Source: Bradyrhizobium sp. WSM471 (GTDB taxonomy: Bacteria > Pseudomonadota > Alphaproteobacteria > Rhizobiales > Xanthobacteraceae). From it: DNA of 64,000 bases. Position 1 is the stretch's first letter, and every line of letters starts with the position of its first letter. The translations under genes and the position numbers were made by a program. The stretch spans positions 6,014,001 through 6,078,000 of the forward strand of contig NZ_CM001442.1 in NCBI RefSeq assembly GCF_000244915.1, read 5' to 3'. Under the pieces are notes generated by a model. The model was not told the DNA's origin. It did no database searches and saw nothing but the letters and a program-made list of their open reading frames with translations. Positions 26,164 through 33,793 of this stretch are shown here, one piece after another.

Positions 26164-28854
26164 ATGCCTGACGCAATGGTTGCTGCACGTGCCTCTGACG
26201 CGGGGCGCGGAACCAGCCAGCAGGTCGATGTTGCCGTGGTCGGTGCCGGATTTGCCGGCCTCTATCTTCTCCATCGGCTGCGCAAGGCTGGCCTCACGGC
26301 GGTCGGCCTCGAAGAAGCCGGTGACGTCGGCGGCACCTGGTACTGGAACCGATATCCCGGCGCGCGCTGCGATATCCAGACCATCGATTACAGCTACACC
26401 TTCGATCCGGACCTCGAGACCGCCTGGACCTGGTCGGAGAAATACGCGACCCAGCCGGAGATCCTGCGCTATCTCGGCTTCGTCGCCGACCGCTACGATC
26501 TCAGGCGTGACATCCGCTTCAAGACCAAGGTCACGGAAGCGAAATGGGACGAAGCGACCGAACGCTGGCAGCTCACCACCGACAACGGCGCGCTGGTCTC
26601 CTGCCGCCATTACATCATGGCCACCGGCTGCCTCTCGGCGCCGAAGCCGCCGGAAATCGACGGCGTCAAGGATTTCAAGGGCGAGGTCTATTTCACCGGA
26701 CGCTGGCCGCATGACGGCGTGAATCTCGCCGGAAAACGCGTCGCGGTGATCGGCACGGGATCGTCGGCCATTCAGTCGATCCCGCTGATCGCCGAGCAGG
26801 CCGCACACCTGACCGTGTTCCAGCGCACGCCGAATTTCGCGCTGCCGGCGCACAACGGTCCTGCGCCTTCCGATCGCATGAGCCTGCTGCAAGGCGATCG
26901 TGCGGCCTATCGCGAGCAGGCGCGCCAGTCGATGGCCGGCGTGCCCTATCCGCAGCAGACGGTCGTGAGCTGGCAATTGAGCGATGCCGAGCGTCGTGAG
27001 CGGTTCGAACGCGCCTGGGCGGCCGGCGACCTCGTCCACATCCTGACCCAGCTCTGGGCGGACCAGGCGGTCGACATCGACGGCAACAAGATCGTCCAGG
27101 ACCTGATCCGCGAGAAGATCCGCGCCGCCGTCAAAGACCCCGAGACCGCCGCGGCGCTGATGCCGGACGATCATCCGTTCGGCGCCAAACGCCCCTGCCT
27201 CGATACCAACTATTACGCGACCTACAACCGGCCGAACGTCACGCTGGTCAATCTGCGCCAGGAGCCGATCAAGGCGATCACCGCAAGTGGGATCACGACG
27301 GCCAAGCGCAGCGTCGACGTCGACGTCATCGTGTTCGCGACCGGCTTCGACGCTATGACCGGCGCAATCCGCGCCGTGCATCCGATCACCGGACGTGGCG
27401 GCAAGTCGCTCACCGACGTCTGGGCGCAGGGGCCGCAGACCTATCTCGGGCTCACGGTCGAGGGTTTTCCGAACTTCTTCATGATCACCGGGCCCGGCAG
27501 CCCCTCGGTGCTGTCGAACATGGCGGTGTCGATCGAGCAGCATGTCGACTGGGTCGTCGACCGGCTCAAAGCATTGCGCGACGCCGGCTTCACCACGATC
27601 GAGCCGACCGAGATGGCGCAGGCCGGCTGGAACAGGCACATGGCCGACTGCTCGATGGTGACGCTGCACCGGCTCGCCAACACCTGGTACACGGGCGCCA
27701 ACGTGCCCGGCAAGGTGCAGGGCCTGATGCCTTATACCGGCGGCGTCGGTCCCTATCGCAGCATCTGCGACGAGGTGGTCAGCCGCGGCATGCTCGGCTT
27801 CAAGCTGACCGGCCCCGATGTCGCCGCGCAATGCAATGACGGCGAGGTGGTGCGGCTGCAGCCGGATGTGCGGCTGGTGCTGAACCTGCTGGCGTCCCTC
27901 AACCTGCCGCCGATCGAGTCGATGGGCGCGCAAGGCGCCTGCGCCTTCGTCAATGAGTTCAACAAGGGCCGTCCCGCCGGACGGCCGATCGGCGAGATCG
28001 TCGACGGCACCCTGCCCGGCGCCGACGGTCCCCTGCCTTATCGGGTCTACAAGCCGGCAACATCAGGTCCGCATCCGGTCGTAGTTTATTTCCACGGCGG
28101 CGGCTGGGTGCTCGGCGACGAGCAATCGGACGAGCCGTTCTGCCGCGACATGGTGCGGCGGACCGGCATGATGCTCGTCAGCGTCGGCTATCGTCATGCG
28201 CCCGAGCATCGTTTCCCGGCCGCGGCCGAAGACGGCTATGCGGCGACGCGCTGGATCGCCGAGCACGCCGCCGAGCTCGGCGGCAAGCCGGGCCCGGTGC
28301 TGGTCGCGGGCTGGAGCGCCGGCGGCAACATCGCCGCCGTCACCTGTCAGCTTGCGCGCGATCGCGGCGGCCCTGAGATCGCGGGCCAGCTCCTGATCTG
28401 CCCGGTCACGGACTGCACCTTCGAGCGCCCCTCCTACAACGACAATGCGACCGGCTATTTCCTGACCCGGTCGCTGATGTACTGGTTCTGGGACCTCTAT
28501 TGCTCGCCGGCCGACCGCACCGATCCGCGCGTCTCGCCGCTCCGCGGCAAGGTCGCAGGCCTGCCGCCGGCCTTCGTCGTCACCTGCGAATTCGATCCGC
28601 TGCGCGACGAAGGCATCGCCTATGCCGAGGCCATGGCAGCCGCCGGCGTCCCGGTCGAGCAACTCAAGGCGCGCGGCCATTTCCATTCGTCCTTCACGAT
28701 GGTGGACGTGATCATCACGGGCGCGCCGGGCCGGGTGCAGATGGCCGAGGCCTTGCGACGCTTTGCCGGGCTTCCGCCCGAAGTTGGTCACGGCGACGAG
28801 ACCAGCCACGGCCGCACCAATCCCGGACATAGGATCGCGGCGGCAGCGAGCTGA
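26164..28854 (+). CDS. Fused Baeyer-Villiger-type flavin monooxygenase and HSL-family esterase
   Basis: 896 residues, two enzymes in one frame. Residues about 20-545 are a class B flavoprotein monooxygenase: FAD motif [35 protein letters not shown] motif [14 protein letters not shown]. The Baeyer-Villiger fingerprint FxGxxxHxxxWP reads [12 protein letters not shown] (171-182), with Phe177 in place of His. Residues about 600-880 are a fold-3 alpha/beta hydrolase: oxyanion HGGGW (644-648), GWSAGG with Ser718, Asp811 in EFDPLRDEG and His839 or His841. A monooxygenase would turn a ketone into an ester and the fused esterase would split it, a plausible channelled pair. ATG 26164 follows GGGAGGAAATGCC. 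A terminator follows at 28932. Confidence 0.9.
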   Translation: MPDAMVAARASDAGRGTSQQVDVAVVGAGFAGLYLLHRLRKAGLTAVGLEEAGDVGGTWYWNRYPGARCDIQTIDYSYTFDPDLETAWTWSEKYATQPEILRYLGFVADRYDLRRDIRFKTKVTEAKWDEATERWQLTTDNGALVSCRHYIMATGCLSAPKPPEIDGVKDFKGEVYFTGRWPHDGVNLAGKRVAVIGTGSSAIQSIPLIAEQAAHLTVFQRTPNFALPAHNGPAPSDRMSLLQGDRAAYREQARQSMAGVPYPQQTVVSWQLSDAERRERFERAWAAGDLVHILTQLWADQAVDIDGNKIVQDLIREKIRAAVKDPETAAALMPDDHPFGAKRPCLDTNYYATYNRPNVTLVNLRQEPIKAITASGITTAKRSVDVDVIVFATGFDAMTGAIRAVHPITGRGGKSLTDVWAQGPQTYLGLTVEGFPNFFMITGPGSPSVLSNMAVSIEQHVDWVVDRLKALRDAGFTTIEPTEMAQAGWNRHMADCSMVTLHRLANTWYTGANVPGKVQGLMPYTGGVGPYRSICDEVVSRGMLGFKLTGPDVAAQCNDGEVVRLQPDVRLVLNLLASLNLPPIESMGAQGACAFVNEFNKGRPAGRPIGEIVDGTLPGADGPLPYRVYKPATSGPHPVVVYFHGGGWVLGDEQSDEPFCRDMVRRTGMMLVSVGYRHAPEHRFPAAAEDGYAATRWIAEHAAELGGKPGPVLVAGWSAGGNIAAVTCQLARDRGGPEIAGQLLICPVTDCTFERPSYNDNATGYFLTRSLMYWFWDLYCSPADRTDPRVSPLRGKVAGLPPAFVVTCEFDPLRDEGIAYAEAMAAAGVPVEQLKARGHFHSSFTMVDVIITGAPGRVQMAEALRRFAGLPPEVGHGDETSHGRTNPGHRIAAAAS

Positions 28855-28931
28855 CAGGAATAATTGGCGGGAACTATTTCCCGGTCATCGCGTTTGGTGC
28901 TGTGGCATTGAGATGCAGTAATGGGTGTGGG

Positions 28932-28967
28932 CCCCGGTACGCGCGATCGTGTGCCGGGGTTCTCTTT
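28932..28967 (+). terminator. Intrinsic terminator of the monooxygenase-hydrolase gene
   Basis: CCCCGGTAC (28932-28940) pairs with GTGCCGGGG (28951-28959), nine pairs with one G-T, 10-base loop, followed by TTCTCTTT. It lies about 80 bp after the stop and just before the next small gene. Confidence 0.7.
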
Positions 28968-28982
28968 GCGTGAGGCAGGACG

Positions 28983-29255
28983 ATGGGGGACGTTGTTGGG
29001 GATTCAAAGGTCGATTTTGGTGTCCTTGCGGTGCTGCATAAATGGCCATCGCTTGCGAACCAGCGACGGTCGGACCGAGCGTCCTACCAGGTGATCGAGG
29101 GCACGCTCGACGAATGCATCTCGGCGTTCATGGCGAAGCCGGCGGCGACCAGGCATCTCTATGAGATCCGCACGATCGCACAACCGCCGCTGGTCACCGA
29201 CAATCTCTCGCCCGAGCATATCACGGAGCTGGCGCGGCTGAGAGAATTCCTCTGA
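28983..29255 (+). CDS. Hypothetical protein (90 aa)
   Basis: Starts at ATG 28983 with AGGCAGGACG upstream. Sequence MGDVVGDSKVDFGVLAVLHK, then YQVIEGTLDECISAFMAKP and a polar C-terminus LSPEHITELARLREFL. No signal peptide or membrane helix; alpha/beta character. The middle (LDECISAFMAKPAATRHLYE) reads like a real folded domain, but I do not recognise a family. It follows a terminator and precedes another small soluble protein by 79 bp. Confidence 0.6.
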   Translation: MGDVVGDSKVDFGVLAVLHKWPSLANQRRSDRASYQVIEGTLDECISAFMAKPAATRHLYEIRTIAQPPLVTDNLSPEHITELARLREFL

Positions 29256-29334
29256 TCCCCGCAGAAGCACCGTCTGAGCGCAGGAACCTTCTTCCGGCTT
29301 TTCCCGTTGATGGTGATCGGAAGCGAAGGCGTGA

Positions 29335-29649
29335 GTGCCTCAGATGCTTGAAGCCGGCGTGCCAGCCCCGGTCGTGCCCTATGGCGCAGACCAGACCCTG
29401 TTCGTGGTGATCGATCGCCTCGACAAGGCGACCGAAATCCGTGTCGAGCGAAGCGATCTCGATGCCACGATTGGCGAGCTCGTCGCCGGCTGCTTCAATG
29501 ACCCCGTCAAGGTCATCTCGTTCAACACGCTCGAGCACTGGATGAAGGACATCTCGACCGACGTCGCCGGAGAGATTCGGGCGCGCTGCGACATCGATGG
29601 CGTGACGCTGCCCGACTATCTCAGCGACTTCGTCGAGAGCCATAGCTGA
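29335..29649 (+). CDS. Hypothetical protein (about 104 aa)
   Basis: GTG 29335 is taken because GAAGGCGTGA precedes it; ATG 29344 three codons on is the alternative. Begins MPQMLEAGVPAPVVPYGADQ, followed by TLFVVIDRLDKATEIRVER and a CFNDPVKVISFNTLEHWMKD segment; ends in a helix DYLSDFVES. Soluble alpha/beta protein with no motif I know. The balanced composition and the ribosome site support coding. Confidence 0.6.
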   Translation: MPQMLEAGVPAPVVPYGADQTLFVVIDRLDKATEIRVERSDLDATIGELVAGCFNDPVKVISFNTLEHWMKDISTDVAGEIRARCDIDGVTLPDYLSDFVESHS

Positions 29650-29664
29650 GCGTGCATGGAGGAA

Positions 29665-29820
29665 TCAGGCGCGCCGGTACTTGCCGGCGATGACCTCGAT
29701 CTCGCGGCGGCGTTCGCCTGCGAAGGTCAGGAGCTTTTCGATCGTCAACGCATCCGTGATCCGCTTGGCCAGCCGCTCGGCGCGTGCGGCCTGATCTTCG
29801 AGATACTGGATCGTGTTCAA
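29665..29820 (-). CDS. Small helical protein (51 aa)
   Basis: TTG 29820 is preferred: GGGGGG lies about five bases upstream and the product starts LNTIQYLEDQAARAERLAKR, a clean amphipathic helix. It continues TDALTIEKLLTFAGERRREI and ends basic. An ATG at 29871 would add 17 unlike residues. Probably a helical hairpin; function unknown. Convergent with the preceding gene, 15 bp apart. Confidence 0.55.
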   Translation of the reverse strand: MNTIQYLEDQAARAERLAKRITDALTIEKLLTFAGERRREIEVIAGKYRRA

Positions 29821-29933
29821 ACGTCGCCCCCCAGAGTGCGATTTGGAGTCCCGAATTGCTCGGGTATCCATCGTGCGCTGGAGGCGGCTAACAGCCGGTT
29901 AAGCACAGCGTTTCGGATCGATGCAGCTGGAAA

Positions 29934-30449
29934 TTATCGCACCACGTCGAGCCGGACATTGGTGACACCCTTGTCGACCATGCCGAGCGCCTCGGCCGCG
30001 GAGGGAGAGATGTCGACCACGCGTCCGCGAACATACGGACCGCGATCGTTGATCCTGACGGTCACGAAGCGGCCGGATGAGACGTCGGTGACGCGCAGCT
30101 TGGTGCCGAACGGCAGGCTGGGATGGGCCGCGGTCAATTCGTTCTTGTCGAACCTCTCGCCGCTCGCCGTCTCCGTGTCCGAATAGAAGCTGGCGACGCC
30201 GTGCGAGACGCTCTGTTTTGCATCACCGTCAGGCACGCGCGCCCGGCTGATCGGACGCGGATGCAGCGCCGCCACCCTGTGCGGTCGTTCGACAGCGGCT
30301 TGGCGGTGGGTGCCTAGATCGGCCTTCTGGCGGCCGACCGGCGACTGCGCACACGCCGCAAGCGACGCCGCACCGATGATGGCGAGCAGGATCCGGCACA
30401 GGCTTGCCGGCGAGATCCGGGCAGTTTCGGCACGTGCAAAGCAAGACAT
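29934..30449 (-). CDS. RlpA-like lipoprotein
   Basis: 171 residues; ATG 30449 has GGAGGG upstream. A lipobox SLAAC at residues 29-33 predicts an outer-membrane lipoprotein. After a low-complexity linker (35-80) comes one double-psi beta-barrel: SHGVASFYSDTETASGERFD, AAHPSLPFGTKLRVTD, VRINDRGPYVRGRVVDISPS. The His of AAHPSLP and the Asp of NDRGPY match the RlpA lytic transglycosylase site, which cleaves stem-peptide-free septal glycan. No SPOR domain, so shorter than E. coli RlpA. It is the second RlpA-fold protein in the window after 12490-12813. Confidence 0.85.
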   Translation of the reverse strand: MSCFARAETARISPASLCRILLAIIGAASLAACAQSPVGRQKADLGTHRQAAVERPHRVAALHPRPISRARVPDGDAKQSVSHGVASFYSDTETASGERFDKNELTAAHPSLPFGTKLRVTDVSSGRFVTVRINDRGPYVRGRVVDISPSAAEALGMVDKGVTNVRLDVVR

Positions 30450-30611
30450 GATGCGCCCTCCGAATGGCCCCGAGTTTCGGCGGGCAATGAGGGCAGAACC
30501 TTGTCGGAACGAAAGCGCGCCTGCGGCCGCAGCCGTTTCGCTTTAGCTGTGGCGATTCCACCACACTGGCTTGTCCTGAATCGAGACAGATTCTTTCGCG
30601 AGCACCTCTCT

Positions 30612-30649
30612 CACTCCCTCTCCCCCGTTTTTGCGGGGAGAGGGAGTGG
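30612..30649. terminator. Strong hairpin of the CTCTCCCC repeat family
   Basis: CACTCCCTCTCCCCCG (30612-30627) pairs with CGGGGAGAGGGAGTG (from 30634) around a TTTTTG loop. It sits between the malic enzyme gene (minus, stop at 30689) and the RlpA gene, so it may act as malic enzyme terminator. Confidence 0.55.
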
Positions 30650-30688
30650 TGAGGAGCCGCCTCCGCGAGTCCGGCTTGAATGTAAGCG

Positions 30689-32341
30689 CTAGTACTGCGG
30701 CTCGTACATCTGCGACTGAACCAGTGCCTTCACGTCGTTGGGCGCGGGTCCGTCCGCAAGCCCGCGCTGAAAAGCGACATCGGCGACGGCGGCAGCGATA
30801 CGCACCGAAACCTCGCGGATGCGCGGCAGCGCCGGGTAGAGGCTGCCTTGCGCGAGATCGTCCTTGCCGACGCAATTGGCGAGCGTATGGGCGGCGGCCA
30901 TGAACATCTCGTCCGTCACCAACCGCGAGCGGCTGGCGATGACGCCGAGACCGACGCCCGGGAAGATGTAGGAGTTGTTGCCCTGGCGCGGCACGAAGGT
31001 GCGGCCGTTGAGCTTGACCGGATCATACGGACTGCCGCAGGCAAACAGCGCGCGGCCCTCGGTGTAGCGATAAGCGTCTTCCGCAGAACATTCGGCCTTC
31101 GAAGTCGGGTTGGAGAGCGCGAACACGATCGGCTGTTCGTTGAGCTCGGCCATCGTCTTGAGCACCTCAGGCGTGAACGCACCGCCGACCGCGGCAACAC
31201 CGATGATCGCCGTGGGCTTCAGCGTCCTGATCGCGGTAAGGAAGTCGGCGATCGGCGCCTGGTCGGCATGGGCATAACGCAGCTTGTGGCCGGACAGGCC
31301 TTCACGGCCGCCGACAACGAGGCCGCGGGAATCCACCAGCCAGTTGCGGCGGAGCGCCTCGGCTTCAGAGGCACCTTCCGCCATCATCGCGGACGTCACG
31401 AGATCGGCGATGCCGGTCGCGGCCTCGCCCGCGCCGAGGAACAGGATGCGCTGATCCCTCAGCTTGCCGCCGTTGACGCGCAGCGCCGAGAACAGGCCGG
31501 CGAGCGCCACCGCAGCCGTGCCCTGGATGTCGTCGTTGAAGACGCAGGCCTCGTCGCGATATTTGTGCAGCAGCTTGAACGCCGAGTGGTTGGCGAAATC
31601 CTCGAACTGGATCAGCACACCCGGAAAGGTCTTTCGCGCGGCGACCATGAACTCGTCGACGAAGCTGTCATAGGCCTCGCCCGTGAGCCGCCGCTCGCGC
31701 AAGCCGAGATAATACGGATCTTTCAGGAGCTCTTCGTTATTGGTGCCGACGTCGAGCACGATCGGCAGGCACGTTTCGGGATGCACGCCGGCGCAGGCCG
31801 AATAGAGCGAGAGTTTACCGACCGGAATGCCCATGCCGTTGGCGCCGAGATCGCCGAGGCCCAGGATGCGCTCGCCATCGGTGACGACGATCAGCTTGGC
31901 CGGATGGGGCCAGTTCTTCAGGACCTCGGCGATTTGGCCGCGATCGCGCGAGGAGATGAACATGCCGCGCGGGCGCTGGAAGATCAGGCCGTATTTCTGG
32001 CAGGCGAGTCCGACCGTCGGCGTGTAGATGATCGGCTGGATCTCATCGATATTGTCGACCACGACGCGGAAGAACAGCGCCTCGTTGCGGTCGTGCAAGG
32101 CATTCAGCGCGACATATTTTTCGAGATCGGTCGGCAGCGTGCGCAGGTTGACGAGCACCCGCTCGACCTGGGTCTCCATCGTCAGCACGCAAGGCGGCAG
32201 CAGGCCGCGAAGGCCAAGCGCATCGCGCTCCTGCCCGGTGAAGGCGGTGCCCTTGTTGAGCAGGGGATCGCGCAGCAGCGCCATGCCGTGCACGGGTAAG
32301 GACGATGTCGAATGGGCGCTGACCCGAGCAGGTCTGTTCAC
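30689..32341 (-). CDS. maeA: NAD-type malic enzyme (SfcA/MaeA-like)
   Basis: Oxidative decarboxylation of L-malate to pyruvate with NAD(P)H formation. 550 residues, the length of the large malic enzyme family (E. coli MaeA type, not the fused PTA type). Signatures: NKGTAFTGQERDALGLRGLL near the N-terminus, PIIYTPTVGLACQKYG with the catalytic Tyr, FEDFANHSAFKLLHKY, VFNDDIQGTAAVALAG (metal site) and the NAD motif RILFLGAGEAATGIADL. GTG 32341 is the start, with GGGGGA just upstream. In rhizobia this enzyme feeds acetyl-CoA formation on C4-dicarboxylates; that role is family knowledge, not seen here. Confidence 0.9.
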   Translation of the reverse strand: MNRPARVSAHSTSSLPVHGMALLRDPLLNKGTAFTGQERDALGLRGLLPPCVLTMETQVERVLVNLRTLPTDLEKYVALNALHDRNEALFFRVVVDNIDEIQPIIYTPTVGLACQKYGLIFQRPRGMFISSRDRGQIAEVLKNWPHPAKLIVVTDGERILGLGDLGANGMGIPVGKLSLYSACAGVHPETCLPIVLDVGTNNEELLKDPYYLGLRERRLTGEAYDSFVDEFMVAARKTFPGVLIQFEDFANHSAFKLLHKYRDEACVFNDDIQGTAAVALAGLFSALRVNGGKLRDQRILFLGAGEAATGIADLVTSAMMAEGASEAEALRRNWLVDSRGLVVGGREGLSGHKLRYAHADQAPIADFLTAIRTLKPTAIIGVAAVGGAFTPEVLKTMAELNEQPIVFALSNPTSKAECSAEDAYRYTEGRALFACGSPYDPVKLNGRTFVPRQGNNSYIFPGVGLGVIASRSRLVTDEMFMAAAHTLANCVGKDDLAQGSLYPALPRIREVSVRIAAAVADVAFQRGLADGPAPNDVKALVQSQMYEPQY

Positions 32342-32513
32342 AAATTCCCCCAGGGAGTTTCTTATTCGAGGACAGCCATTGTCGGCCAGTGCTCACCTTA
32401 TATCAAGGACGTAACCATCTGCGCATCGATTGTGATCTCGCACCGCAGCGAGGTTGTCGCGAGAGACGTGGCCCTGCGCGCGTCAAAAGGCAACGCGCGG
32501 CATCGGCAGTGAG

Positions 32514-32553
32514 CTCCCTCCCCCGCGTGCGGGGGAGGGGTTGGGGAGAGGGC
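32514..32553. repeat. Hairpin of the CTCTCCCC repeat family
   Basis: CTCCCCCGC (32518-32526) pairs with GCGGGGGAG (32529-32537), followed by GGGTTGGGGAG, the same core as 55740-55860. It cuts off the 3' end of the TctC remnant next to it. Confidence 0.6.
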
Positions 32554-32605
32554 TGTCTCCGCAATGGGATTGTCGGGAAGCGGAAATCCGCAAACGGTGA
32601 GTGCC

Positions 32606-32715
32606 GCGGGTGGAAATCTCCTGCCCCAGTTCGGCAAAGCGCTGCTCGAGATTGGGGTCGGCCACGCCGCGACGATGGCTGCGTTCAGCTTCGTGACGAT
32701 CCCCCTCGGCGTGTT
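32606..32715 (-). pseudogene. Remnant of a TctC/Bug-type periplasmic binding protein
   Basis: In one minus frame 32715-32665 reads NTPRGIVTKLNAAIVAA and, after a frame change at about 32665, 32664-32606 reads ADPNLEQRFAELGQEISTR. Joined, these match the conserved C-terminal segment of Bug/TctC receptors (APRNTPxxIVxKLNxAI... ADPxVxxRFAELGxEI). Nothing convincing of the rest remains on either side; upstream the frames fall apart and downstream a repeat hairpin follows. So this is a decayed gene with at least one frameshift. Confidence 0.7.
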
Positions 32716-33068
32716 ATCCCGACGATGAGCTGCGGGCCCATCGCAGCGAATTGGAGCCGGAGTGAACGCTGCCGGGCCGGCACAGGCAAGCTGGAAATGA
32801 TGCTGGACCGCTTGGGACATGTACTCATAAACTCGCGCTGCACTTCGTGTGAGGTCCGCTCTGCCTCCAATACCGGCCGTGTTGGCGCACCTCACTCCAG
32901 GTCCGAGTTGAGCCAATAGACGACATCGCAACGGCGCGAGCGGCCCGGTGAGCGATCATGTCGATGGCGCCTCATCCTTGGATGGGCTCATTGCCGGTAT
33001 CGGTATGTTGTGATACAACCCCTAGGTGTCGGGGCGGCTATTCCGTCCTCGATTTGGGGAGGTACCTT
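32716..33068. other. Intergenic, no recognised feature
   Basis: Between the TctC remnant and the small secreted protein gene. Frames are open on both strands but none has a start with a ribosome site or a sensible composition. The promoter of the gene at 33069 must be here; I cannot point to it. Confidence 0.4.
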
Positions 33069-33635
33069 ATGAGATTCTCGTCAGGCTTCGCCGTGCCGTC
33101 AGTCGTCGTGACCTTGTCAACCGTCTTACTGTGCAGCAGCACGGCAATGTCGCAACCCACACCAAACTCGTCACTTCCCGCCGTCACGGTCGAAGCGCCG
33201 AAGGCAAGACCAACTCTTGTGCCGAGGGAAGGGCCAACGACCGTGACATCGCATCGGGCAACCCGCCATCGTGCGACCGGCTTGTCAGCTGCTCAAAATC
33301 CTGCGTTCGGGCCGAATACGGCCTTGGGCAGGCTTGCCAAGCTGGAGAGATCCGCTAGCAGTTGCAACGGTGGTTGCGAAACAAGTTACAGGGTCGGCAA
33401 CGCTCCATGGGTCGGATGTAGCCTTTCCGGCCAGGAAGGGGTTGACGGTAGCATGTTCTCGCCGACCTGCCGAGACACACTCAACTACAACACCTACGCG
33501 CAGTGCGTAGAGACCAAGGGTTTCCTTGGCGCGACGTCCAGAGAGTCTCGGTGGCTTTGTACCAGCCTGCTGGCTGGTGGCAAGTTGCCCGGCGAAAGGC
33601 TGGTCGCCGACGCCAGGCAATCGGGCCACCGTTAA
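33069..33635 (+). CDS. Secreted hypothetical protein, cysteine-containing
   Basis: 188 residues. ATG 33069 follows an excellent GGGGAGG. Signal peptide MRFSSGFAVPSVVVTLSTVL, cleavage near TAMSQ. A Pro/Thr-rich linker (PAVTVEAPKARPTLVPREG) leads to a small C-terminal domain with six or so cysteines (SSCNGGCETSY, WVGCSLSG, SPTCRDTL, YAQCVETK, WLCTSLL), likely disulphide-bonded in the periplasm. No family recognised. The codon use looks less GC-biased than its neighbours, which may indicate transfer. Confidence 0.65.
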   Translation: MRFSSGFAVPSVVVTLSTVLLCSSTAMSQPTPNSSLPAVTVEAPKARPTLVPREGPTTVTSHRATRHRATGLSAAQNPAFGPNTALGRLAKLERSASSCNGGCETSYRVGNAPWVGCSLSGQEGVDGSMFSPTCRDTLNYNTYAQCVETKGFLGATSRESRWLCTSLLAGGKLPGERLVADARQSGHR

Positions 33636-33793
33636 TCGAGTCCCTCCTGGCGGCGATGTCCCAAAGATCGACCGCATGGCGCGAATGCTTCGAGCCATGC
33701 GGAATGCCCGCTTCGGGTCACAAGCCGCCGATCACACGTTAGGTGGGACACTTCCGCTTTGGATTGGTAAGCCGACGTTTATGGGTACACGCC

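Noticed and set aside
25918..27933. 671-codon open frame on the minus strand
   Set aside because: Antisense to the monooxygenase-hydrolase gene; no domain, His/Arg/Asp-rich shadow composition.
30848..32299. 483-codon open frame on the plus strand
   Set aside because: Antisense to the malic enzyme gene, which has all family motifs.
32389..32931. Overlapping open frames of about 176 codons on both strands
   Set aside because: They cross a repeat hairpin and the frameshifted TctC remnant; neither is a gene as it stands.
33636..33793. Short open frame and a CCGCTTCGGGTC-type segment
   Set aside because: Resembles dispersed intergenic DNA; too short and no start signal.
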